A stretch of 64,000 nt of DNA from CBDIHP01 sp965279195 (GTDB lineage Bacteria > Planctomycetota > Planctomycetia > Isosphaerales > Isosphaeraceae), in the NCBI GenBank assembly GCA_965279195.1, contig CBDIHP010000037.1, positions 1 through 64,000 on the forward strand. Direction: 5' to 3'. Position numbers and translations under genes: made by a program. Below, in pieces: positions 7,059-16,465 of this stretch. The notes beneath the pieces are model-generated. The model saw nothing but the letters and a program-made list of their open reading frames with translations, was not told the DNA's origin and did no database searches. Numbering within the stretch: the stretch's first letter is position 1; every line of letters begins with the position of its first letter.

Positions 7059-8346
7059 TACAACGCCGCAGAAAAAGGGTAACGAATTGACAGGCCTCGC
7101 CGGTTCTGTCGATCATGTCGGCCGGTGGGCCTTTTTTCGTCGTCACACACCCAGAAGCTTCGGGATCGCCATGCGGGGCCGCAAATCCTCCCTGACCATC
7201 GCCCTGACCCCGGAAGACCGAACTGAGATCGAGCACTGGCAGCGCGCGACGACTTGCCAGGCTGGGTTAGCACGCCGGGGCCGTGTCCTGCTCCTGCTCG
7301 AACGGGGCGAGACCTTGAAGGAGGCCGGTCGACTCTGCGGCATGAACGTGCGGCACGTCCGCAAGTGGGCCGAACGGTTCCGGAACGACGGGCTCGCCGG
7401 ACTTCACGATAAGCCCCGCCCCGGCCGCAAGCCGGTCTTTTCCCCCCGAGGTCGCGCTGCACCTGGTCAAGATGGCCTGCGAGCGGCCCGATGACCGCGG
7501 CCGCTCCCTGTCCTCCTGGGACTGCCGGGAGATGGCCCGCCAACTGGTCGCCGAGGGCGTCGTATCGAGCATCTCCTCGGACACCGTCCGGCGGGTCCTG
7601 GAACACCACCACCTCAAGCCCTGGCGGCATCACCTCTGGCTCTCCCCCAAGGTCCCCAGGGACGAGGCGTTCGCGACCGCCGTCCAGGAGATCTCCGACC
7701 TCTACACCCGGCCACTGGGCGACGACGAGGTCGTGTTCTGCGCCGATGAGAAGACCAGCTTGCAACCGCGGCCCCGCAAGTCACCGACCCTGGCCGCCCA
7801 GCCCAAGCGGCCGGTCCGCGTCGAGCACGAGTACGGGCGGTGCGGCGCCTTGAACCTGTTCGCGGCGTTCGACACGCGGATCGGCAAGGTCTACGGGATG
7901 ACCGCCGAGCGGAAGCGGCAGGCCGAGTTCATCGCGTTCCTGGAGCAACTGGACCGGGAGATCCCCGCGACAGTCAAGACGGTCCATGTCGTCCTGGACA
8001 ACCTGCGGATGCACAAGGGGAAGCAGGTGCAGGCGTGGCTGGCGAAGCACCCGCGGTTCGTGTTCCATCACCCGCCGGTGCATTGCTCGTGGATGAATCA
8101 GATCGAGCAGTGGTTCAGCATCCTGCAAAGGAAGCGGCTGCGGATCGCCGATTTCGCCGACAAGGCGGCGTTGGCGGAGCGGTTGCAAGCGTTCATTACG
8201 GAATGGAATCAAGTCGCTCATCCGTTCAAGTGGAGCACCAAGTCGGTGGCGAAGGTCATGGCCAAGTGCGAGCGGACCGAGGCCCCTCAAGAGCGGAGCC
8301 GAACCGTGGCGGCATGATTTCGATACCCTTTCTCTGCGGCGTTGTA
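7059..8346 (+). mobile_element. IS630-type insertion sequence with apparent 5-bp CTCAG target duplication
   Basis: Both ends carry the inverted repeat TACAACGCCGCAGARAAAGG and beyond (about 30 nt with three mismatches; left 7059-7090, right 8315-8346). CTCAG occurs immediately outside both ends (7054-7058 and 8347-8351). The classical IS630 reading would instead treat the outermost TA as the duplicated target, with the element 7061-8344. The 5-bp reading is favoured because removing the element and one CTCAG repairs the host gene exactly. Confidence 0.9.
7171..8317 (+). CDS. IS630-family transposase, two frames
   Basis: The N-terminal part (7171 to about 7440) contains the helix-turn-helix region 'LKEAGRLCGMNVRHVRKWAERF'; the catalytic part continues in the +1 frame (from about 7442, 'PEVALHLVKMACERP') to 8317. 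DDE residues: 'VVFCADEKTSLQ', 'VHVVLDNLRMHKGKQV', 'PVHCSWMNQIEQWFSILQRKRL'. The change occurs at ttttcccccc (7438-7447). IS630 transposases are sometimes made by frameshifting, but one excess C from sequencing or mutation is equally possible. Total about 381 residues if decoded through. Confidence 0.9.
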
Positions 8347-9908
8347 CTCAGGCTGACGACGACTCCTCCCCCGCCGCGCGTGTCGGGATCGACGCCTCTC
8401 ACTTCCGTCCGGCCGATCATCGGCAGCGAGCCGAGGGCGTGAAGCCGGCAGGAGGCGGGGTCGAACATCCAGAGTCCCATCCAGGCCAACCAGAAGCGGC
8501 CCGAGGCGTCGCGGCAGAGGCGGGTTGGCTCATGGTATTCGGGTGCTTGGATGTTGAGCCGGAGTGGTTCCTTGTCTTCGCCCTCATCTCTCGCGGCCGG
8601 GGCATCCTGCGTCCAGCGGCCGTCGCGGAACCGCCAGGCGGGCACCTCGTCGTTCCACTCGCGGAAACGCATCTGGCCCTCGACCGTGTCGGCCCGGACG
8701 ATCCGATCGGTCCCCAACTGGCCGGGGAGGGTGAAGAATACCGGTTTGCCCTCGCCAATCAAGACGTATCCATCGAGGCCGGTGGCGCACAAAAGCCCCC
8801 CGCCGGGCCCGTCGAGCTTGTGGACGGCCCGGATCGCCGGATAGGGGCTGACGGCGTCGGGTCTCCCGACGCGGTATTGGAGGTCGATGTCGCGGACGCG
8901 GTTCCAAACGCCGAGCTTCGGATCGGTCCGGAACAGTTCCCCGTAGGAGAGTACGAGGAGGCTGTCGGGGCCGTCCGCGACGATGTGCGTGATCGGGAGA
9001 TACGGCTTGCTCGGCCTCTCAGGTTTCGGGTCTGCCTTGTATGACCGGAAGCGGTCGGCCTTCGCCGTGAGGTAGAGTTCCTCGCCCTTCCCCCGATCGA
9101 CCCGGCGGACGAACGCCTCGTGGGTGCCCAGGTGCAGGGTGCCGCCGTGGGCCCAGACCTGCCCGTCGGCCAGTTCGACGAATCCGTAGATCCCGTCCCA
9201 GTGGTCGCGCGGGGGGAGGCCTTTCACGATCCAGGGCAATCCCTTGATCGATGTCCGGGTGCCGGCGTCGAGATCCACGAGCGTGCACGAGCCTCCCCAC
9301 TCGCCGCGATCGCCGCCCAGCCAGACGCGCCTCTTGTGATCAAGGTGGAACGTGCTTGCGAGCCGGTCGTCCTCGTAGGACTTGCCCGACGCGATGTCGA
9401 CGACCGCCGAATAGCGATCGACCCAGACCCGGCCTCTCACGTCGATCAACTTTGACCGTTCGACCACCGCCACCAACCCGCCGGCCGTGGGCCCGATCCA
9501 CTGGGGCCGATCTTTCAACCTGACAACCTCCGTCAGGTTGAGAGTCCCCGGATCGACCCGGCAGATTCTGCCGTCCTCCAGGCCCGCGAGCACCACGTCA
9601 CGCTCGCCACGCCCCAGGCAAACCACCCGCGAGGGCCCGAACCGCTCGCGCGTCAGCTTGTGCGTCGCGAAGTCGAAACGCAGCAGGTTGCCGGAGTCGC
9701 TGACGGCCACCAAGGCATCCCCGACCCGCTCGCTGGTGCGGAGGGCATTGCGGTCGTAGTGATACTCATACGTCACCGTCAGATGCGCAGCGATCCGGAC
9801 CCTCGCCGAGGACCTGTCCGACCCTTCGTCCGCCCCTGACCTCCCGACCTGGATCAGCATCAGGGCCGAGAGGATCGACGCCATCCGGCGAGGTCGAAGG
9901 TTTCGCAT
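8347..9908 (-). pseudogene. Secreted beta-propeller protein, 3' end cut by IS630
   Basis: N-terminal signal peptide (hydrophobic 'ASILSALMLIQVG', then GADEG). The body shows recurring propeller-type strands: 'VGDALVAVSDSGNLLRFDFATHKL', 'DVVLAGLEDGRICRVDPGTLNL', 'DGQVWAHGGTLHLG', 'SLLVLSYGELFRTDP', 'GRFWLAWMGLWMFDPASCRL', as in two-component-regulator propeller or YncE-like proteins. The open frame now runs on into the IS and stops at 8256, replacing the last strand with IS-encoded residues. Restoring the 3' tail at 7020-7053 gives 531 residues. The truncated product may still fold poorly or not at all. Function unknown; periplasmic or secreted by its signal. Confidence 0.75.
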
Positions 9909-10027
9909 TGGGGGCCCTGCTGGTCAGAGTGTGGGCATTGCCATTATGAACTCTGACGTTCCCGGCCCGGGGCATATTCGAGCGAGGTCCGGGGCGATCC
10001 GATGCGTCCGGCCCCCTGCAATAGTGA

Positions 10028-11085
10028 AATGGCGATGGCTCATGTTCCACCGGCGGTGGAGCCCTATTCCGGCCGGCGGTCCGCTGTGGTCTGATCGGGG
10101 GCTGACCCGATCGACCCGAGGCGGAGGCCGGCGATGGACTTCCCGATCCACCAGTACATGGACGAGCAGGCCTGCTACGACAAGCTCGTCGAGGTCCTCC
10201 ACCCCGAGGGCCTCGCCTGCCCGCGATGCGGCGGCCGCGAGTACGGCGTGCACCGCAGGCACCGGGCCCCGGCGCTGGACTATCGCTGCCGCGGCTGCCG
10301 GCGCGTCTTCAACGCTTACACCGGCACCGCACTCCAGAAGACCCAGCGGCCCGCATCGCACCTGCTGCTGATCCTCCGCGGCATCGCCCAGGGAGTCCCC
10401 ACCGCGAAGCTGGCCCGCGAGCTGGGCTGCGACCGGGTCAAGCTCCTGGAGCTGAGGCACCGGATCCAGCAGCGGGCCCTGGATGGCCAGGAGCCCGAGC
10501 CCCTCGACGACGCCGTGTGCGAGGCCGACGAGACCTTCGTCAACGCGGGGGAAAAAAGGCATCCCGCACGACTCGCCCGATGACCCGCCGCGGCGCCGCG
10601 CGAACAAGCGTCGCGGCCACGGCACCTTCGCCAACGACCGCCCGCCGGTCGCCGGCACCTTCGGCCGCTCCTCCGGCGCGATCCGGCTGCACGTCCTGCC
10701 GACCACCGACCAGCGGACCTTGAATGGCATGGTCCAGGCGACGACGAGCCCCGGTGCGAGGCTGAACACCGACGAGTGGTCGGGCTACGACCGCGTCCCG
10801 GACCTCGGTCGGTCGCGGGCGACGGTGAACCACGCGATCAAGGAGTGGGCCCGCGACGACGACGGGGACGGGATCCGCGAGGTGCACGTCAACTCGATGG
10901 AGGGGACCTGGGCGGCGCTGCGGACGTTCCTGCGGCCCTTCCGGGGCGTGAGCAAGCACCACCTGCGCGGCTACGTGGCCATCTTCGAGTGGATCCACAA
11001 CCTCAAGTCGGTGACCGACGACTTCCTGGCCATCCTCCTCGGAAGAAAGCCGAACACCGCTGGTGGAACATGAGCCAATGGCGAT
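10028..11085 (+). mobile_element. IS1595-family (ISXO2-like) insertion sequence
   Basis: Element about 10037-11076/11077. Inverted termini GGCTCATGTTCCACC.GCGGTG are perfect over the first 15 bases (left from 10037, right ending 11076). The direct repeat aatggcgat flanks it at 10028-10036 and 11077-11085; IS1595 elements normally duplicate 8 bp, so the ninth base may be chance. It lies in the gap between the beta-propeller gene and the DUF2252 gene and seems to disrupt nothing. Confidence 0.85.
10134..11073 (+). CDS. IS1595-family transposase, two frames
   Basis: The N-terminal zinc ribbon is visible as 'LACPRCGG...YRCRGC', followed by a helix-turn-helix region (GVPTAKLARELGCDRVKLLELRH) and the ISXO2-like DDE/N domain: 'CEADETFVNAGEKG', 'LNTDEWSGYDRV', 'REVHVNSMEGTWAALRTFLRPFRGVSKHHL'. 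The two halves are joined by a +1 frame change at the A6 run (10552-10557, ggggaaaaaagg). Deleting one A gives the family sequence 'AGEKGIPH'. Either translational slippage on the A run or an indel explains it. Confidence 0.9.
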
Positions 11086-11218
11086 CTCAACTCTCCCGCT
11101 TGCGCGACGTGTGACTTGCAGGTCAGGCCTCCCTGGACGGGCGGCCGCGACGCAGTAGAGTGATTCCGATCCGTTTTCGGGAAGGTCGAAGCATCCCGGG
11201 CGACCGGGGGGAGGACGC

Positions 11219-12643
11219 ATGGCCGGCGAGGCGTTGCCGATCGAGCCTGGTAGAAAGACGGCCCAGGCTCCCGGGCGGATGCCGCCCTCGGCCGAGGAGC
11301 GGCGGCTCAAGGGGAAGGCGCTGCGGGAGGCCTGCCCCCGGCAGTCGCATGCCGGATGGGCCCCGGCGGCGGATCGGCCGGATCCCGTCGCTCTGATCGA
11401 GGCGACCAACGTCGGGCGAGTCGCTGCTCTGATCCCGGAGCGCCACCGGCGGATGGTCGAGAACCCCTTCGCCTGGTTCCGGGGCGCGGCCTGCGTGATG
11501 GCCGCCGACCTCGCCCGCACGCCCACGACCGGGCTCCGCGTCCAGGCCTGCGGCGACTGCCATCTCCTGAACTTCGGCGCGTTCGCGACGCCCGAGCGTC
11601 GGATCGTCTTCGACATCAACGACCTCGACGAGACCTTCCCCGCCCCCTGGGAGTGGGACGTCAAGCGGCTCGCGACCAGTGTGATCCTCGCCTGCCGGGC
11701 CAACACGCTCGGCGACGACGCGGCGAAGGAAGCCGCACGCACCTGCGTCCGGTCCTATCGCGAGGGCATGGCCGAGTTCGCGGGCATGACCGCGCTCGAT
11801 GTCTGGTACTCCTCGATCCCCGCCGAGGAGATCGTCCGGGCGATCAAGGACGACGGCTTCCGGCGCCGGATCCAGAAGCGAGTCGAGGAAGCCGGCCGTC
11901 GCCGCCCGCTTTCCGACGACGATCCGGATCTGGCCCGGGGCGATGACGGTGTTTTCCGGATCGTGAAAAAGCCCGACCGGATCTTCGAACTGTCTTCCCC
12001 ATCGCGCGAGGAGCTACTTGAGATGGCCCGGGCGGCGTTCGATGGCTATCGCGGCACGCTGACCGAGGCGCGTCGGCGGCTGCTCGACCGATACCGGATC
12101 CAGGACGTCGCATTCAAGGTCGCCGGGATCGGCAGCGTGGGCACCTACTGCTGCGTGCTGCTCCTGATGGCGGGGGAGGACGATCACCTCTTCCTCCAGG
12201 TCAAGGAGGCGCAGCCGTCCGTGCTCGAACGGTTCGCGGGCGAGGTCAACGAGGCCGGCCACGACGCGAACCAGGGCCGGCGGGTCGTCGCGGGGACGCA
12301 ACTGGTCCAGTCGGCCAGCGACCTGTTCCTCGGCTGGACCGAGGTCGCGCCGGGCCGCCATTTCTACCTCCGCCAGCTCCGCGACGGCAAGGTCGGGGTG
12401 AAGGTCGAGGAACTCAAGCCGGGGGTTTTGTCCCAGTACGCCTGGCTCTGCGGCAAGACCCTCGCCCGGGCCCATGCCCGTTCCGGCGACCCGGCGGCGA
12501 TTGGCGGCTACCTCGGCCAGGGCGACGCCTTCGACGACGCGGTCGCGACCTTCGCGAGCCGATACGCCGATCAGACCGAGGTCGATCACCTCCGGTTCGT
12601 CGCCGCCGCGAAGAGCGGACGGATCGACGTGGCCAAGAAGTAA
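11219..12643 (+). CDS. DUF2252 domain protein
   Basis: A 474-residue DUF2252 protein, complete. Diagnostic segments: 'ENPFAWFRGAACVMAADLA', 'VQACGDCHLLNFGAF', 'IVFDINDLDETFPAPWEWDVKRL', 'GIGSVGTYCCVLLLMAG', 'LFLQVKEAQPSVLE' and the 'GKTLARAHARSGD' close. The fold is distantly related to aminoglycoside phosphotransferase-type kinases (GDCHLLNFG resembles the catalytic loop, VFDINDLDE the metal-binding loop), but no activity is established for the family. ATG at 11219 has ggagg upstream (11210). Alone in its transcription unit. Confidence 0.9.
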   Translation: MAGEALPIEPGRKTAQAPGRMPPSAEERRLKGKALREACPRQSHAGWAPAADRPDPVALIEATNVGRVAALIPERHRRMVENPFAWFRGAACVMAADLARTPTTGLRVQACGDCHLLNFGAFATPERRIVFDINDLDETFPAPWEWDVKRLATSVILACRANTLGDDAAKEAARTCVRSYREGMAEFAGMTALDVWYSSIPAEEIVRAIKDDGFRRRIQKRVEEAGRRRPLSDDDPDLARGDDGVFRIVKKPDRIFELSSPSREELLEMARAAFDGYRGTLTEARRRLLDRYRIQDVAFKVAGIGSVGTYCCVLLLMAGEDDHLFLQVKEAQPSVLERFAGEVNEAGHDANQGRRVVAGTQLVQSASDLFLGWTEVAPGRHFYLRQLRDGKVGVKVEELKPGVLSQYAWLCGKTLARAHARSGDPAAIGGYLGQGDAFDDAVATFASRYADQTEVDHLRFVAAAKSGRIDVAKK

Positions 12644-13143
12644 GCCCGAGGCCCACTCCGGGCGACGTGACGGGGGCGATTCCCGACGCCGCTGACGATG
12701 AGGCCGTCGGGTTCACTTTTCGGGCGGCCGGGTTGCCGCATCGTCCGCTCGACGGGGGGATTGGGGAAATCCGGCGTGGCCGCGTCCAGTTGCAACTGGG
12801 GCGGATCCCGCCCCGGGCCCGAAAATCCCCCGAATACGCGAGGGAGGATGGACGTCATGAGCAGGGTAGGATTGAGCATCCGAGAAGGATGAATCGACGT
12901 TGAAACTTTGGTTCGTCATGGTGAAGTTTCGGAGTGTTGATGCTTAAGATTCAGGATATCAAATACTTGTGTCGAATTGGCTTCGTTTCGTCGGAACGGG
13001 TCTCCGCGAAATCCGAGGGTGGGGCGATCCGGTCGGGGCGATCGGGGGAATTCTTTGGGCCCGGGTGCATGCGGGGGTGGCGTGGCCTAGAATCGGGCGT
13101 GGGGCCCCTGGTGAGGGGCACGCGACACTCGCGGGGGATCGCC
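12644..13143. other. 500-bp intergenic stretch
   Basis: Between the DUF2252 gene and the amidohydrolase. Small open frames on both strands have no coding signature. The AT-richer segment about 12895-12990 (gaaactttggttcg ... aagattcaggatatcaaatac) is the likely promoter zone for the amidohydrolase, but no confident -35/-10 pair could be fixed. Confidence 0.4.
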
Positions 13144-14397
13144 ATGCGCCGTTTCTGGTCGGTTTGGGTCGGGTTGGTGATGGTCGCGGGCGTGCGGGCG
13201 GACGAGCCCGGGGTGGTGCTCCGGCCCGATCGGGTGTTCGACGGCCAGGCGGTCCATGAGGGGTGGGCGGTCCGGGTCAAGGGGGAGAAGATCGAGGCCG
13301 TCGGGCCGGCGGGGGAGGTGAAGGGGGAGAAGGAGCTGGCCCTGCCGGGTTGCACCCTGCTGCCGGGGCTGATCGATGCCCATTCGCACCTGCTCCTGCA
13401 TCCCTACGACGAGACGAAGTGGGACGATCAGGTGCTCAAGGAGCCCCTGGCGGAGCGGATTTGCCGTGCGACCAACCACGCGAGGGCGGGCCTGCTGAGC
13501 GGGTTCACGACGCTCCGCGACCTGGGGACCGAGGGGGCGGGGTTCGCGGACGTGGGCATCCGGGGGGCGATCGACAAGGGGATTATCCTGGGGCCGAGGC
13601 TGATCGTGACCACCAGGGCCATCGTCGCCAGCGGCAGCTACGCGCCCCGGTCGCTCGCGCCCGAGATCCACGTGCATCAGGGGGCGGAGGAGGCCAGCGG
13701 CGAGCAACTCCGCGAGGTCGTGCGCCGGCAGATCCGCGCGGGGGCCGACTGGATCAAGGTGTATGCCGACACCCCCCACGGCCCGGCCCCGGGCTCGAAG
13801 CCGGCGTTCTCGCTGGACGAGCTGAAGCTGATCGTCTCGACGGCCCGGGACGCCGGCGTGCCGGTGGCGGCGCATGCGCAGTCGAGGGAAGGGATGATCC
13901 GGGCGACACTGGCAGGCGTGGAGACGATCGAGCACGGCGACGAGGGGGACGCCGACGTCTTCCGCCTCATGGCCGGGCGGAAGGTCGGCCTCTGCCCGAC
14001 CCTCGCGGCCGTGGAGGCCTACGAGCGTTACTTCGGCAAGGCCCCGGGGAACATCCACGGTTCGGAACGCATGCGGACCAAGCGGGTGAGCTTCAAGGCC
14101 GCGCTCGACGCCGGCGTGACGATCGTCAACGGCAGCGACATCGGCGTCTTCGCCCACGGCGACGGGGCCCGGGAGATCGAGCTTCTCGTCGACTTCGGCA
14201 TGCCGCCCGAGGCGGCGTTGAAGTCGGCCACGAGCGTCGCGGCGAAGGCCCTGCACCTGGAGACGAAGGTGGGGGCGGTGAAGCCCGGCTTGCTGGCCGA
14301 CCTGTTGGCGGTCGAGGGGGATCCGACGCGGGACATCGGCTCGCTCCGCAAGGTCAAGCTGGTCATGAAGGGGGGGACCGCCTGCAGACAGCCTTGA
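13144..14397 (+). CDS. Secreted metal-dependent amidohydrolase
   Basis: Amidohydrolase superfamily, imidazolonepropionase/Xaa-Pro-dipeptidase-like subgroup, 417 residues. Signal peptide 'MRRFWSVWVGLVMVAGVRAD'. Metal ligands: 'GLIDAHSHLLLHP' (HxH, about residue 79), 'ADWIKVYAD' (carboxylated Lys candidate), 'VAAHAQS' (His, about 243), 'IEHGDEGD' (His, about 263) and 'VNGSDIGVFAHG' (Asp, about 330). The C-terminal beta-sandwich ends 'LLAVEGDPTRDI..LRKVKLVMKGG'. The likely substrate is a small amide or peptide in the periplasm. Complete; the longer upstream in-frame start lacks a signal peptide and is rejected. Confidence 0.85.
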   Translation: MRRFWSVWVGLVMVAGVRADEPGVVLRPDRVFDGQAVHEGWAVRVKGEKIEAVGPAGEVKGEKELALPGCTLLPGLIDAHSHLLLHPYDETKWDDQVLKEPLAERICRATNHARAGLLSGFTTLRDLGTEGAGFADVGIRGAIDKGIILGPRLIVTTRAIVASGSYAPRSLAPEIHVHQGAEEASGEQLREVVRRQIRAGADWIKVYADTPHGPAPGSKPAFSLDELKLIVSTARDAGVPVAAHAQSREGMIRATLAGVETIEHGDEGDADVFRLMAGRKVGLCPTLAAVEAYERYFGKAPGNIHGSERMRTKRVSFKAALDAGVTIVNGSDIGVFAHGDGAREIELLVDFGMPPEAALKSATSVAAKALHLETKVGAVKPGLLADLLAVEGDPTRDIGSLRKVKLVMKGGTACRQP

Positions 14398-14559
14398 GCC
14401 AGGGCGGCCGATTTCCTGTTCGGCCTGACGCTGGGGTTGCCGCCGCTCCGGGGCCAGCTCCGGGGCGAGGTGCCGGCCGAGACCGAGGTCGTCGAGCGGA
14501 GCCGGGAGGTCGCGGGGCGGTTCCTGCTGGCCTATTCCCCGAAGGGTCGTCGGCGTTGA
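14398..14559 (+). pseudogene. Possible C-terminal remnant of a TetR-type regulator
   Basis: In the same frame as, and directly after, the amidohydrolase stop, a 50-odd codon open stretch reads AADFLFGLTLGLPPLRGQLR followed by an acidic helix and 'AGRFLLAYSPKGRRR' then TGA. Composition and helix pattern resemble the end of the ligand-binding domain of TetR-family regulators, which often sit beside GT1 genes. No start codon or DNA-binding part remains. Tentative. Confidence 0.3.
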
Positions 14560-14572
14560 TGGAGGTCGATGC

Positions 14573-15850
14573 ATGCGAATCTGCCTGCTCTGCAACGACA
14601 CGCGGGGGGGCGTCCAGCCCTACCTGGCCCTCGGGCTCGGCCTGAAGCGGGCCGGCGTGGACGCCGTCGTGGTGGCACCGGAGGGCTATCGGGGCGACGT
14701 CGAGTCGAACGGCCTGGGGTTCGCCGGGCTCTCGGGGGACACCGAGGCGTCGCTGCGGTCGCCGGAGGTCCGGGAGGCGATGGGGCGGGGGTTCCTGGCG
14801 ACGCACAAACTGATGCTCAAGCATGTGGGCGAGATGGTCCGCGCCCACATGCGCGAGGCCCTGGCCGGCTGCGAGGGGGCCGACGCGATCCTCGGCGGTT
14901 TCGGCGGGATGATCGTGGGCCAGCCGGTCGCCGAGCGCCTCGGCGTGCCGTTCCTGCAGGCGCACCTCCAGCCGTTGACCACGACCTCGGCGTTCCCGGG
15001 CCTGCTCTCGGTGCCCGGCCTGGGCTGGCTGGGCCCGCACAACCGGCTGTCGCACGGGCTGAGCCGGCAGGCGTTCTGGTTGCCGATGCAGTCGGCCGTG
15101 GCCTCGGCGCGGAAGGACGTGCTGGGGCTGCCGCCGGTCAGCCGCTGGGGGAACGTGGGCCGCCCCGGCCGCGCGGGCGACCCGGTCCTTTACGGCTACA
15201 GCCCGTCGTTTTTGCCCCGCCCGGCGGACTGGCCGGCGTGGGCGATGGTGACCGGATACTGGTTCCTCGACCGGCCGGGCGCCTGGTCGCCGCCGCCGGC
15301 GCTCGACGCCTTCCTCGCGGCGGGGCCGCCGCCGGTGGCCGTCGGGTTCGGGAGCATGGGCAGCGGCGACGCCGGTGCCACCGCCCGGCTCGTCCTGGAC
15401 GCGGTCGGCCGGGCGGGCCAGCGGGTCGTGCTGATCTCCGGATGGGGCGGGATGTCGGCCGACGACCTGCCTCCCTGGGCCTTGCTGGTCGACGCCGTGC
15501 CCCACGACTGGCTGTTCCCCCGCTGCGCCGCGGCCGTCCACCACGGCGGCGCGGGCACGACCGGCGCGGCCCTCCGCGCGGGGATCCCGTCGATCATCGT
15601 CCCCTTCGGCGCCGACCAGCCCTTCTGGGCCCGGCTGGTGGCCGCGCGGGGCGTGGGCACCAGCCCCGGATCGAGGAAGCGACTGACCGCCGCGAAGCTC
15701 GGCCGGGCGATCGCGGCCGTGGTCGCGAGCCGGGAAACTCGCGAGCGGTCGGCCGACCTGGGCCGCCGGATCCGGGACGAGGACGGTGTCGGGTGCGCCG
15801 TCGGCCTGATCCTCGACACCCTGTCGGGTCGGGCCCGTTCAGTTGCCTGA
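14573..15850 (+). CDS. GT1-family glycosyltransferase (UGT/MGT-like)
   Basis: A 425-residue GT-B glycosyltransferase of the UDP-glucosyl/glucuronosyl and macrolide type. N-terminal 'MRICLLCNDTRGGVQPYLALGLGLKRAG' acceptor domain; donor-binding C-terminal signature 'PHDWLFPRCAAAVHHGGAGTT' with 'GIPSIIVPFGADQPFWA' around residues 305-350, the His and the D/Q pair expected for sugar-nucleotide contact. Probably glucosylates a lipid or secondary metabolite. Its last 12 bases overlap the convergent gene that ends at 15839. Confidence 0.88.
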   Translation: MRICLLCNDTRGGVQPYLALGLGLKRAGVDAVVVAPEGYRGDVESNGLGFAGLSGDTEASLRSPEVREAMGRGFLATHKLMLKHVGEMVRAHMREALAGCEGADAILGGFGGMIVGQPVAERLGVPFLQAHLQPLTTTSAFPGLLSVPGLGWLGPHNRLSHGLSRQAFWLPMQSAVASARKDVLGLPPVSRWGNVGRPGRAGDPVLYGYSPSFLPRPADWPAWAMVTGYWFLDRPGAWSPPPALDAFLAAGPPPVAVGFGSMGSGDAGATARLVLDAVGRAGQRVVLISGWGGMSADDLPPWALLVDAVPHDWLFPRCAAAVHHGGAGTTGAALRAGIPSIIVPFGADQPFWARLVAARGVGTSPGSRKRLTAAKLGRAIAAVVASRETRERSADLGRRIRDEDGVGCAVGLILDTLSGRARSVA

Positions 15851-16465
15851 TCCCACCTGGATGCCGGCTACGTCATCCCCGGATAGCACCACATGACGGT
15901 TCGTCGATCTGTCGATGGCATGGATGGTCAGGTCGCCTGCCACGTTGAGCTGGAGCCCGGTGACTTCGACGCTGGTTCGTGAGCCATCCTTCGATGTGAA
16001 TACGGTGGTCCGAGAGGGGAGGCCTGCGGGGCGGTGAACGAGTCGGAAGACGGTCTGGAGGACCTCTTCACGCGACATCGGGCCCTCGCCGTTGGGGTAG
16101 ATGTAGGCTTCCTCGACGGAGAGATCGCCGAAATTCCGGGCGGCGAGTCGGATGGCCTTCCGGACCGGCTGCCGGTCTCGGACGGCGATCGCGTCTCTGG
16201 CGATCGGGTTGGTCAGCGGGATGGGCTTGATGTCCGAGAACTCGATCGAAGCGTTTGGGATCCTCGACAGGCAGGCGTAGACGGATCGGTACGCATCGCC
16301 GAGCGACGGCCCGACCGACTTGGAACCGAGGTAGAGAGCCCATCGCCCATCCTGAGCGTCCTTCGCCCAGAGGGCGACGCTGACATCGAAGCCATCGGCG
16401 ATGAGTTCGTGGATGAGTGATTCGCCCTCACCGATCCGATCATCTACCAATATCTGCGTATCCAT
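15839..16465 (-). CDS. Uncharacterised partner of the HEPN protein
   Basis: A 208-residue protein with no family I can name. The N-terminal half has an alpha/beta pattern ('SLIHELIADGFDVSVALWAKDAQDGRWALYLGSK', 'YRSVYACLSRIP'), the middle 'SFSDIKPIPLTNPIARDAIAVRDR'-type segment and a C-terminal strand-rich tail 'VTGLQLNVAGDLTIHAID'. The start ATG at 16465 lies inside the HEPN gene (overlap 22 nt), which implies translational coupling and a functional link. GC is lower than in flanking genes, consistent with accessory DNA. A toxin-antitoxin or stress role is inference only. Confidence 0.7.
   Translation of the reverse strand: MDTQILVDDRIGEGESLIHELIADGFDVSVALWAKDAQDGRWALYLGSKSVGPSLGDAYRSVYACLSRIPNASIEFSDIKPIPLTNPIARDAIAVRDRQPVRKAIRLAARNFGDLSVEEAYIYPNGEGPMSREEVLQTVFRLVHRPAGLPSRTTVFTSKDGSRTSVEVTGLQLNVAGDLTIHAIDRSTNRHVVLSGDDVAGIQVGSGN

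Noticed and set aside
12644..13143. Small open frames between the DUF2252 and amidohydrolase genes
   Set aside because: No start signals, no conserved composition and overlapping frames on both strands of equal quality.
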